From the NCBI GenBank assembly GCA_022560025.1, contig JAFISE010000305.1, forward strand, positions 1-26,014: a stretch of DNA of 26,014 nt. Reading direction: 5' to 3'. Of this stretch, positions 7,755-17,795 are shown piece after piece (the stretch's first letter is position 1; every line of letters begins with the position of its first letter). The DNA is from Stagonosporopsis chrysanthemi. Lineage: Eukaryota; Ascomycota; Dothideomycetes; Pleosporales; Didymellaceae. The notes beneath the pieces are model-generated. The model had not been told where the DNA came from. It ran no database searches and saw only the letters and a list, made by a program, of their open reading frames with translations. The translations under genes were made by a program, and so were the position numbers.

Positions 7755-10700
7755 GTAATTAAAGATACTTATTATAAAGCACTCTTAGCTTGTAAGAAGT
7801 GTTCTTAAAGTTTTCTACTAAGTACTAGGTAAAGTTAGAGTTGTATTCTATCTAGCTTACACAGTACTTTAAATATTGTTAAAAGAGCTTACTTACTAGT
7901 ATCTTATATACTTTATATTTCTTAACTTCTTAGATTAAGATATCTAAGAGTTTTAGAGCTTCTTATCTAGGCAGAGAGTCTACTAAGTCTTTACAGATTA
8001 TATCTAGAGCAAAGATATTATAAATTTATAAACTAGAAGAAAGTTTTAAATACTATAAATAACTAACTTATTTAAGAACCTAGAATAGACCTTCTTATAA
8101 GTTAGATAGCTTTTAGCTAAGTAATCTATAGCTAAGTTCTTAGTTAACAAGTATACTTTATTACTTACTACCTAGTTAATTAGACTACAGTGCTTGTCTT
8201 TTATAACTTTTATTTATAACTGTGACTTTTCTATATTTTCTTTTGCTACTCTTTAAGCTTAGTGTATACAGGTTGCTAAAGCAAGCGCGTCTTAGTAGTT
8301 TAGGTTGTTACAAGAAGTTATATCTATATTAGATCTATTCTATTACTAGCTCTATCTTAGTTTACTTTTAAATAGTACTAAATAGAGAGTTATTCTTATA
8401 CTAGAATAAAGTAGAGTAAGTTGTACGCAGTTAATAAGTAGCAGTAGTTTAGACTAGTTATCTTAGTACTATATTATAAATAGTTAGAGCCTTTAGTTAA
8501 TATACTTATTTATAATCTCTATTTAACTATTAGTTTCTTTGTAGTAGATAGTAGAAAGTTTAACTTTAATACTAATAATCTAACAGAACTTAGACTAGAA
8601 ACAAGATATAAACTAGAGTCTATAATTAGACACTATTAACTCTAGAGTATAGCTAAAATAATAAACCTATTAGATAAACAAAAGCTATCTCTTGTGTAGT
8701 TATTATCTTATAGAATAGGATTGTTATTACTTGTTTTATTAAATAGTTAATAATAACAAGTATCTAATTGTATCTAGCTTTGTCTTTAACAAAATCTTTA
8801 AAATCTATATATATATACTATATAGGTTAGTTACAGATAAGTAGGAGGTATAGGTACCTATAAAGTTAAGTCTGCTTTAGATAACTTTAGTAACAGAAGA
8901 TATAGTTTCTTACATATTATTTATAGCTTGCTTCTATACTCTGCTAGTAATACTATTAAGACAGTAGCTAGTAAGTTTTCTTTATACTTAGGTAAGTAGT
9001 ATATACTTAGTTGTAAGCTTCTTAGATAAAGCGCGTATATAACAAGGAGTCTAAAGCTATATACAACTAATCTTAATATAGAAGCAGACTATTATAGATC
9101 TAATAACTAAGAGCTAGAGATTTTTACTCTTTTTTAAAGGTGTAGCAATTGTGTTGCAGTATAGCTTTAATTAGTTCTAAGAAGTCTAACTATATCTATA
9201 GCTGCAGAGTATAGATAGCGTGTACTAAGAAATATAAAAGATAGACTTAGGCAAGATTAAAGTTAATATAGTTGTAAAGTTGTTAGGGACCTAATATTAC
9301 CTAGGAGCAATTATCCTTCTAAGCTAACTTAAGGTTAGCTAGGTCTTACTCTCTTTAACTAAGAATATTAGCTCTCTTATTATTCTTTTTTAGAGTATAC
9401 TTAATTTAGAAGTTAAATAGAGTAAGTACCTCTGCCTACCTAGCTTGTTAAGTATTTAAGATCTTAGTAGTTATAAAATATTTTAGAAAATAGTAGTTAG
9501 AGTAGATATAGATGTAATTTAGTATAAATATTAGTTCTACTTACTACTTAATAAACACTTAGAAGATAGCAAAGAGTTTCTTATTATAGATTTCCTAGTT
9601 AAATTCTAAACTAGACAGTAATTAGCTATAGAACGCTATAAGATACTAGCGTCTATTAAGATGTTTTTAAGATATAACTTCTATAACTACTCTATAAGAT
9701 ATATTAGTCTCTAGCTTAGTCTTAAAATTAGAGTTAAAGTAATATAGTATTAAGATAGCTAGTAAGCTTTCTTTAAGTTTTTTAAAGCTATCTTAGCAAT
9801 CTAGTGTCTATATAAATGTGTTTGCTAAGCTTTGTAATATAATTAGAAGTTTAGCTACTTACAAGAATTTAGGTACAAATTGTTAATAGAAACTAGTAAA
9901 GCTTAGGAATAATTTTAGACTTGTTATAGTTGTTAAAAGCTTCTAATCTACTAAAACTTGTACTTTCTTAGAATTAACCTTAATACCTTTGTTTATAAGA
10001 ATATACTTAAGGTAACAAGTTTAAATTATATAAAACTTACTTTTCTTAATATTAACTTGCAAGCTTATAGAGTAGAGACGTTTTAAGACCTTTTTAACGT
10101 ACGTCTAATAGGTCTAAGAGTCTTTTAAGTAAATAAAGATATTATCTAGGTAAGTAATATAGAAATTATCTAAGTATTTAATTAGAATATTATATATATA
10201 GAGTTAGTACGTAGCAAAGCCATTATACAAACTAAATAGTAAGACCTTGTACTTATATATACTATAATGTGTTCTAAATATAGTATACTCTTTAGAGGCA
10301 AGATCTATATAGATTTAGTTAAAAGCTAATTAAATATTAAACTTAGTAAATATCTTTGCCTTAGATAGTTAGGCAAGTAGCTTGTCTATACAGAGTATTA
10401 GATAAAAGTCTTTGCAAGTTAAATTATATAATTTATAATAGTCTATATAGATATACAGGCTTCTATTTAGCTTTTATACGTATAGTATAGGTAATGTAAA
10501 TAGGCTTTAGCTGTGTACAATCTAACTATAGCATAGCTGTTCTTATACAAACTTCTTAGTAGCTTTTAGTTCTTTTAAGTTCTATTTATACAAGAAAGAG
10601 TAATAATTTAGCAAGAGTCTTTCTAAAATAATCTTATAGTTGTAAAGGCAGTGTTTTAGAAGGCTTTTAGCTTTTACCTTACTAAATTTATTATTATACT

Positions 10701-10870
10701 AAGAGTACTAAGCTAGTAAGCATTCTTAAATTTATTATTTATTTTTAAAGTTATCTTAGTAGCGCTTTTCTTTTATAATATAATTAATCTTATATAGATT
10801 AGTTATAAAGAACTTGTTCTGTAGTTTCTTTATTAAGAAGTAAGAAGTGTTAGCTAAGAGCATAGTAATA
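7755..10870 (-). pseudogene. Degenerate Ty3/gypsy pol of element 1 (RT, RNase H, integrase, chromodomain)
   Basis: Read on the minus strand through stops, the order is as follows. Reverse transcriptase occupies about 10640-9990, with a FVxKxNxSLR-like and VDYRxLN-like block near 10520. The active-site YLDD is changed to YLDN at 10141-10152. RNase H is about 9950-9450. Integrase is about 9050-8300, including LPIPTRYW-, DRLTKMAY- and TAFHPQTDGQTER-like stretches, followed by a C-terminal RPSKKL-like and PFQVL-like module near 8080. A chromodomain with KYKVYKIL and ENFKN-like segments is at about 7930-7755. The Asp-to-Asn change and many stops make it inactive. Confidence 0.8.
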
Positions 10871-10930
10871 GTAGTAACCTTAGTTAGAGTAGTTACAAGA
10901 GAGTTTACTGCTTAGTTAAGTAGTAACATA

Positions 10931-12786
10931 CTTTACAGGCAAGCTAGCTATATAGGTAAGCTAGCTACTTTTACTAAGACTCTAATAAAACTTACTTTAT
11001 TATAGCTTAAAATACTATACTTTAGCTCTAACTAAGGCAGAATAACCTATAGTATTACTTAGAGACTTTTTTTACTTTATTCTTGCACGTTTGTGTATTG
11101 TGCCTACTCTTTCTGTACTATCTACAGCGTTATTAAGATAGCTTGCCCCCTTTAGTATGCACCTACTTCTTTGCCTTCTTTCTATTACTACGCACCCTAA
11201 ACTTCTTTAAAGTAGCTAGTTGCAAGCTATCTTTAGCTATAAGAGTCTTTTTTACCTTAACACGCTTTCTCTTGTGTAATTTACGTTGTGTAGCTACTAT
11301 ATTAGCAGCTTAAAGCTTAGCAATCTGCTGTTATACTAAAACTAGGTTATATAATAAAATTACTCTCCTCTTTATATAGTGCTTAAGCGCGCTTAGAATA
11401 GAATTTAGTAAGCTACTTTACTACTTCTTATACTTCTTTTAAATTAGAGTTAATTGTAACCTAAACTCTAGAGTATTACTAGGTGTTTATAACTACTAGA
11501 GCTTGTTATTAGTAGGTAGTTTAAGTAATAGAGTATAAAGCTTTATATTAAAGGCTATTATAACCTGTTCTAGGTTAAAAGAAGCTAATCCAGCGCCTTA
11601 GAACCTTCTTTAGATATTACTAGGTGTAATTAAAGTATTATAGGTGTGTACAAAGTATAGCAAAAACTTAGTCTTAGTTATATATGTAATCTAGTTCTAT
11701 ATAAGCACTTTTACTTAGTACCTATACACTTGCTTAAAAGAGCTAAAACAACCTATATTTAGTAGCTAAAAGAGGTGTAATAGGTAGGCAGGTATATATA
11801 AGGTTATAATCTTGTTATTCTTATAGTATTACTAGAATTAAAGCAAGTTATAGCTTTTAAAGCTATTAATAACTAGCAGGCAGTAGAAACTAACACTATG
11901 CTCCTTTGTATACGCATTAAAGTGTTTTAACTAGGCTAGACTAAGCTTATTAGTAGTCTAACTATTAGCAGAGACTCTAATAACCTAGTCTTGTAGTAGA
12001 TCCTCTTCTTAGTACTAGCTTAAGAGGTAGTGCTTGCCTTAGAAAATAATAAAGAGCAAGATAGCCTAACCTTTAGTATTAATACTCTTAATAACTATTG
12101 TCTACTCTTAGTTGCTTAGCTAGACTGTCTTTAGCCTTCTTTATCTCTTTAAAGCTATAACAATAGCTTTTATTAATATAATACCTATTATAAAGCTAGC
12201 CTTGTTAAAGTTATAGATGTTGTTATTAAAGATACTATACTTAGCTCTAGTATTCTCTACTAAGTAGAACTAGCTTCTAATTACCTTAAGGTCTTTATAT
12301 TTAGCTCTCTTATAGTTGTACCTCTAATTAAACTTTACTTTAAGCTCTAGCTAACACTTAACAAATATACTAAGCTAGTTTAGGCTAATATAGCCTAGAC
12401 TGCGCTTAGCGCGCAAAGAATTAGTTATATTAGCTATAGCTAACAGCTAGGGGGCAAATCCTTGCACGTCTAGGTTAAGTATATGCTTAACAACTACTTG
12501 CTTCTTATTCTTGTCTAGTGCTTTTAAGTTTGTAATAGTATTAGCGTGTAAAGGTTATCTAGTATGTTACGTACTTAGTGTGCTTTAAAGCACTTTATAG
12601 ATAGCTGCAGCGTGTTACTTAGATAGATTTATATCTTATTTAAGAGCTTAAAGCACAAGCTATATCTAAGCTTTTTTTAACGCGTCTGTTTATTATTATT
12701 AGAAAGGTATTGTTATAAGAAAGGTGTTTTAGTAAGGTCTTAGTAAAAGTAGCTAGCTTGCTTATATAGCTAGCTTGCCTGTAAGG
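10931..12786 (-). mobile_element. Fot1/pogo-like DNA transposon copy 1, complete ends
   Basis: A 1856-bp element with 50-bp terminal inverted repeats (10931-10980 and 12737-12786). These differ at only three positions, all transitions. Both ends read CYTTACAGGCAAGCTAGC, and each end carries the palindromic GCTAGC twice. A TA target duplication flanks it (10929-10930 and 12787-12788). It is nested between the gag and reverse transcriptase parts of gypsy element 1, which resumes on both sides. Length, TA target and transposase content all fit the Fot1/pogo branch of Tc1/mariner. Confidence 0.85.
11050..12700 (-). pseudogene. Degenerate Fot1/pogo transposase (copy 1)
   Basis: The minus-strand conceptual translation matches the fungal pogo transposase pattern: a KHILNLDVQGFAP segment around 12487-12450, an IYNFNKASF segment (family IYNFDEAGF) around 12230-12200, and ILLFIIF with GKHY shortly afterwards. 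Acidic residues are replaced by Asn or Lys, as G-to-A changes would produce, and stops and frame shifts are frequent. It is dead, and only about as similar to copy 2 as a different subfamily would be. Confidence 0.7.
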
Positions 12787-13488
12787 TATATTAGTAAAAG
12801 ATATAAACAAAACTTAAGTAACCTTAATATACTTCTTATATATTAAATAGTAGTACTAAGGCTATATTATTATTAATACCTCTCTTGTTCTTATAGAGTA
12901 TTCTATTACTTTATATCTTGCAAGGCTTTGCCTTTCTATAAAAGTTATTGCAACGTTATTAGTAGGAGCAGTACAGAATTATAAGAACAAAGGTATTTAG
13001 TAAGCTATATTAACTAAAACTATTCTATATTAAGTTAGAGCTTAAAGCACTTTAGCTATTTAATTCTAATAATATAGTCTTGTAATCTAAGGTGTACAAT
13101 AATAAAAGAGTAGTTATATACCTTCTAGCTAATAACTATAAGATATAACTATATATACTTAGTTACAAAGAAGGTAATTTAATCTTAGAAACCTTTAACT
13201 GAAACTAAGAAAAGTAGCTTTTAGATAAGTTTATAAAGTAAAGTAGAGATAGAATATATAATATTAGAGTTTAAAAACAAAAGTTCTTAGGCACTAGTAT
13301 TAACTAAGGAGTAGAGTTAAATACTAAGCTCTTAGTTATATAGAATAGTAGAAGTAAGGAAATAAAGTCTGCTAGACAAATAAGATAATAAAAGGTTAGA
13401 TAGATTATATTAGTTTAGGCCTAGGTAAGATAATCTTCTTAGGCAGGACTATTTTTTATAGAGATTATATTAGTCTTATTAAAGTTAT

Positions 13489-13873
13489 CTTTAGTATTAA
13501 CAAAGTCTTTCTATTCTACCTTAATTTTATATATATAGATTACTATACAATTTTTAGTAAAGTGTCTTAGCTTCTTATAGTTATAACAAGCTTCTAGAGT
13601 TACATCCTTTATAAGTATAGGTATATTAGAGAGTTAGCAGAGTATAGAAGTACTTTAGGCAAAATAAGTAGATTAGCTAAGAGAAAGGTAATCTTATTAA
13701 TTTGTTGTAACAGAGCTCTGTTTTAAGTCTAACTAGTAGGTTCTTATTAATCTTAGAGGTTGCAAAACAGTATAGGTTAGTATAGTAGAGTTATTCTTTT
13801 TTTCTATATTGTAGATAGTTAAGTATTCTACTATTTAAGAAAAGGAATTATACTATTACTACTTAAAGCCTAG
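13489..13873 (-). repeat. 385-bp tandem duplication in gag, unit i
   Basis: Unit i repeats directly as unit ii at 13874-14258; each matching base lies exactly 385 bp away. The unit holds a zinc knuckle at 13547-13594, reading EACYNYKKLRHFTKNC, in which the second Cys is Tyr and the first and last Cys survive. Differences between units are mostly transitions with few indels, so the duplication predates most of the mutation. Confidence 0.85.
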
Positions 13874-14258
13874 CTTTAGCGTTAACAAAGTCTTTTTATT
13901 CTACCTTAACTTTGTACACGCAGAGTACTATATAATCCTTAGTAAAGTGTTCTACCTTCTTATAGTTATAGTAAGCTTCTAGAGTTATATTCTTTTTAGG
14001 TATAGGTGTATTAGAAGGTTAGCAGAGTATAGAAGTACTCTAGGCAAAGTAAGTAGATTAGCTAGGAAAGAAGTATTCTTGTTAACTTGTTATAACAGAG
14101 CTCTGTTTTACATCTAATTAGTAGGTTCTTATTAATCTTAAGAGTTGTAAAACTAAGAGTAGCAGTTTAGTAGAGTTGTTTCTTCTTTCTATATTGTAGG
14201 CAGTAAGGTATTCTACTATTTAGAGGAAGGAATTATACTATTACTGCTTAAAGCCTAG
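13874..14258 (-). repeat. 385-bp tandem duplication in gag, unit ii
   Basis: Second unit of the gag duplication. Its zinc knuckle at 13932-13979 reads EAYYNYKKVEHFTKDY; all three Cys codons (TGY) have become Tyr (TAY) while the His remains. Since 385 is not a multiple of three, the duplication shifts the frame between units, so it would have truncated or altered Gag unless small indels compensate. Confidence 0.85.
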
Positions 14259-15032
14259 AATTAAGTACTTAAATACTTAGAAAAATCTTAGTCTATATAT
14301 AGTAAAACTATTCTAATTAAGGTACCTTTTTATTAATAGCTATTCTAAGAAAGTAGCTCTTAAAAGTAAGAAAAGCTTTAAATTTTTCTATTTAGAGTTA
14401 ATTAAAGGCTACTTAGCTTTCTACCTGCTTGTTTCTAGTAACAAAGTATATCTTAAAGAGTGTAATTATTTCTTCTGCAGTATAAAAATAGTCTAACTTG
14501 TTATTAAAGAAGTACTAAGGTTCTAAGTATTCTTTAGCTAATCTAGATATATAACTCTAGACAAAGGCTATACAGGTATATATACTCTAATAGTAATCTA
14601 TATTAATCTCTAGTTAATCTTAAATTAACGCATACTATTACTAAAAAGTAAAGTTACTTCTATTTATAAGAACCTTAATATTAGAGGTCCTTTTAAAGAG
14701 CTTCTTATATACTATAAGTACTAAGCTAGCTTTAGATAGCTGCTTTATAGTAGATTAATACAGTACACCTATTAGTAGTGTTTCTATTATAGGTAGAGAG
14801 TAATCTGCTAGAGTAAGACTAGCACGTAACTAAGCAAGTTCTTACTATAGTTAGGCTATAGGCTTTAGTTGTTAGAAGATCTCTAGAATCTTAACTATAG
14901 TATAAATAATTTAAAGACTTATACAGCTTAGTTGTAATATAGACTCTAGCTGTACTTATATAAATAACTAAACAAAACTATAGTAATATTATTATAAGGC
15001 TATTACTAGCTAGAATAAGTTTTAAAGAATAA

Positions 15033-15310
15033 TATAATTATATAGAATACTAGAAAGGTCTAAATTGTATAGGTATCTACTATAAGATATATAGAAGGAC
15101 TAAGATAAACTATAGAACTAGATCTTTATTCCTATAGGTCTTATATAAAAAGATACTTTAAAACTATCTATCTAAACTCTATAGAGACTTTTCTTCTTAT
15201 ACTTAGAAGCTTAGAGAAGACTGTACTAAGGAGTAGTTAGAAGACAGATCTAAGTTAGGTAATTGTTAAGTAGTGTAAGTTAGGCTTAAAGAACTAGGCT
15301 TATTCTTATA
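15033..15310 (-). repeat. 5' LTR of gypsy element 1, truncated
   Basis: About 278 bp matching the left part of the LTR at 6090-6537 in the same orientation. The match ends near 15310, and sequence of the opposite-oriented copy of the same family begins at once. About 170 bp of the LTR's outer side, which would hold the promoter start in the element's sense, is missing. Confidence 0.7.
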
Positions 15311-15800
15311 GATACTTCTTATTCTAAAGTGTGTAATAAGTATACTTTAATAACAATACCTTATAGAAGGTATACTATACTTTATACTCTTATAAGAAGG
15401 CTTTAATTAAATAAAGGTATATAAGTTAATAGGCTACTATAAAAGTACTAAGGGAAATAAATATTAGTGTAGTAACTAAAAAATAAGCTTAGTAATAGTT
15501 AGTAGTAATTAGATAGAGTTGTTTAAAGTACTTATAGTTAGAATTAGTGTCTATTAAAGAATATAAATTAGTAAGGTATATATTATTTACTTAAAAAGCA
15601 CGCTGTAAGCAATTTAACCTAATTAAGAAGTAGATTAAATATATTTTTACAGTTACTATAACTTTAGTAAAAGCTACTCTATTATAATATAAGCTCTTAT
15701 AATAGCTATAAGCCTAGTAACAATCTAATTTACCTAGTTATTATTACTAAAGAGCTTGCCTAGAATAGATAAGTATAGAGTAGCTAATATAGGTTATATA
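15311..15800 (+). mobile_element. 3' internal end of a second element 1 copy (plus sense)
   Basis: Reverse complement of 6538-7020. It continues into the LTR at 25382-25826 once the intervening gypsy element 2 is removed: the joined sequence ...GGTTATA plus TAGTAAAACCT matches the corresponding junction of element 1. Everything upstream (gag, pol, 5' LTR) is missing on the left side, where it abuts the truncated LTR. Confidence 0.7.
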
Positions 15801-15805
15801 GTAAA

Positions 15806-16008
15806 TATTAGCTCTCTAAGTTTATAAAGGCTGTAAGGCTAAACAGTAGGGCCTACTATAAAAGCTAAGAGTCTGCTGCACTGTTCTTGCCTAGCAGTAA
15901 ACAGTCTACTATCTACTAATTAAACCTGTACGTAATCTCTAGATATTATACTACTTATTACCTTAATACCTTGCTCTTCTTTATACCTCTAGACTATAGG
16001 TTTTAATA
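15806..16008 (+). repeat. 5' LTR of gypsy element 2
   Basis: 203-bp repeat, direct match to 25176-25381. The ends read TATTA...AATA, consistent with TGTTA...AACA after RIP of the terminal dinucleotides. It is preceded by the GTAAA target duplication. No clear tRNA primer-binding site is seen after 16008. Confidence 0.8.
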
Positions 16009-16743
16009 TTCTATTTACTTTTATATAAAAAAGTACTTTGTTATAATTTAACTATAAGTTCTTGTGCAAGCCTAACTATAAGAGACTTAACTCTAGAGTT
16101 CTTAGAGCAATAGCCTTAAAAGCTTTAGAGCTAAACTTCTAGACAAATAGTAGCAAAAGCCTTAGAAGAGAGCTTATTATCTTCTATACAAATAAATCTT
16201 AACTAACTAGCTAGTTTAGCTTAAAACTATCTACAAGTAAGTAAAGTAGTATAAATACCTTACAAGAGCTTATAATAGACTAAGAAGAGCTAGTCCTTAA
16301 CAAGCTAGACTTTAAACTATAAAAGCTAGAAGTATAGTATAAAAGAGCTGTAAAGTAGCTTAAAGTAGTATAACTTAAAGAGTTATAAGCTAGGTTCTTA
16401 GTAAGTAACTTAACTACGCTTAACACAATCTATAACAGTCTTATAGTAACTATTATAGTACTAGCAGTGCTAACTACTAGCCTTTTTTAACCTAAGCTTC
16501 TATATATATTTTTAAAACATAATAAAGTAGACTATAATTATTAGAAGTATAACTATAAAAAGTATTTCTATAGGCTACTAGCTAACTTTTTATAAGAAAT
16601 ATAAAAGGTTAATTTTAGTATATAATATATCTAAGAAGCAAAAAAAATCTTCTAGAGTGTATACAAAGTAGATTAATAGAGAATCTTTTTTTTCTAGAAA
16701 CTTACCTAAGAAGCTATAATAGTAGTTATACTAGTGTTATAAA

Positions 16744-16822
16744 GCTGCTAAAGGCCTACTTAAATATGCTAACTTAGGGCTTAAAAGCACATATATTTTA
16801 GCTCTCTTTTAGTTGTAATAGT
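16744..16822 (+). repeat. ~80-bp direct repeat in gag of element 2, first copy
   Basis: Matches 17137-17215 at an offset of 393 bp, a multiple of three. The two copies differ by transitions, and the second copy keeps CGCG and CACG where this one has ATAT-like bases, so this copy is the more mutated. Confidence 0.65.
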
Positions 16823-17136
16823 TATAAGCCTAGATGCTAAAACTGTGTAAGCAGAGGTTAAGCAGATTCTAAGTTAAGTAAGAGCTTAAAGCTAAGGTAT
16901 TAAGAGTAGCAGTTAGCTACTAGTTTACTAATCTTTGCCTAAGCTGTACTGCAGCTGTATGCTAATCTAGCTAGTTAGAGCGTTAGGCCTAGCACTACAA
17001 AGAAAAGTCTATTACGTATATAATCTTACAGACTCTTAGACCTTACTCTGCAGGCACTTAGTAGTAGGTACAGCAGCAGTAATTATTACCTTACTAAACA
17101 AGCCTTTGCTTGCTAAGGTAAGGAGTGTATTACAGA

Positions 17137-17215
17137 GCTGCTAAAGGCCTACTTAAACGCGCTAACTTAGGGCTTAAAAGCACGTATATTTTAGCTCTCT
17201 TTTAGTTGCAACAAC
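17137..17215 (+). repeat. ~80-bp direct repeat in gag of element 2, second copy
   Basis: Second copy of the repeat beginning GCTGCTAAAGGCCTACTT, less mutated than the first. The 393-bp spacing would keep the reading frame between copies. Confidence 0.65.
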
Positions 17216-17795
17216 TAGGCTTACTAAGAACTCTTTCTAAGCAAAGGCAGCAAGTATATAAAGCTTTAAATAAGGCGTATATACTTTTTTATAGTACTTT
17301 AACAAAGTTATTAGACTATATAAGACTGTTTTAAGAAGAGTTAAGTAATACCTATAGACCTAAACTCTAGGTAACAGGTTATCTTTATACCTTGCCTAAT
17401 AACATCTAAAGGCAGTTGTTTATACTACTAAAAGACTGTTATATAACACTTACTTAGATAGAGAAAGCTACTAATATTATATACTACTAAAGAAATTACT
17501 TAAAGCTAGTACAAGATAAGAAGCTTATAAAAGAGCAAGACAAGTATAAACAAGATTTAAAAAGTAAGTAGAAGAGTAAAAAGACTCTAAAAAAGCTAAA
17601 AGAAAATAGTCTAAGCTATAACAGCTTAAAAAGAGCTAAATAGGTACTGCTAAGGCTAAAGACCTTAGCTCTTTATTATTAAAAGTATAGAGAAGTTAGA
17701 TAATACTAACTAAACTGTTTACATTCTAAACAGTCTAAGAAACCTATTAAAGAGTTAGACTTAGAACAAAAAAAAGTAAAAGAAATAAAAGTCTA

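Larger units (their letters stand above)
12787..15032 (-). pseudogene. Degenerate gag region of element 1
   Basis: Minus-sense sequence between the 5' LTR and the nested transposon. It includes two CCHC zinc-knuckle remnants inside a 385-bp tandem duplication (see separate entries). Upstream of them (14259-15032) is the rest of gag and the leader, where no motif is recognised. The downstream part, 12787-13488, should cover the gag-pol junction and protease, but no protease motif was identified by eye. Confidence 0.6.
6090..15310 (-). mobile_element. Ty3/gypsy LTR retrotransposon, element 1 (chromovirus type)
   Basis: Minus-sense element with the order 5' LTR (15033-~15310), gag with zinc knuckles, reverse transcriptase, RNase H, integrase, chromodomain, 3' LTR (6090-6537). 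This order and the chromodomain define the chromovirus branch of Ty3/gypsy. The element spans 9.2 kb, of which 1.86 kb is a nested Fot1-like transposon. It inserted into Fot1-like copy 3 at 6089/6090. Its 5' LTR lacks about 170 bp on the outer side, where it abuts another repeat, so the element is not flanked by a matching target duplication. All genes are destroyed by RIP. Confidence 0.8.
16009..17795 (+). pseudogene. Degenerate gag region of element 2
   Basis: Plus-strand sequence between the 5' LTR and the nested Fot1-like element. Near 17310-17460 the translation reads like a Gag C-terminal segment (LGNRLSLYLA-like, then AVVYTTKRLLYN-like). A Lys-rich, coiled-coil-like stretch follows to about 17790. 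No zinc knuckle was recognised. An ~80-bp internal repeat is present (16744-16822 and 17137-17215). Confidence 0.5.
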
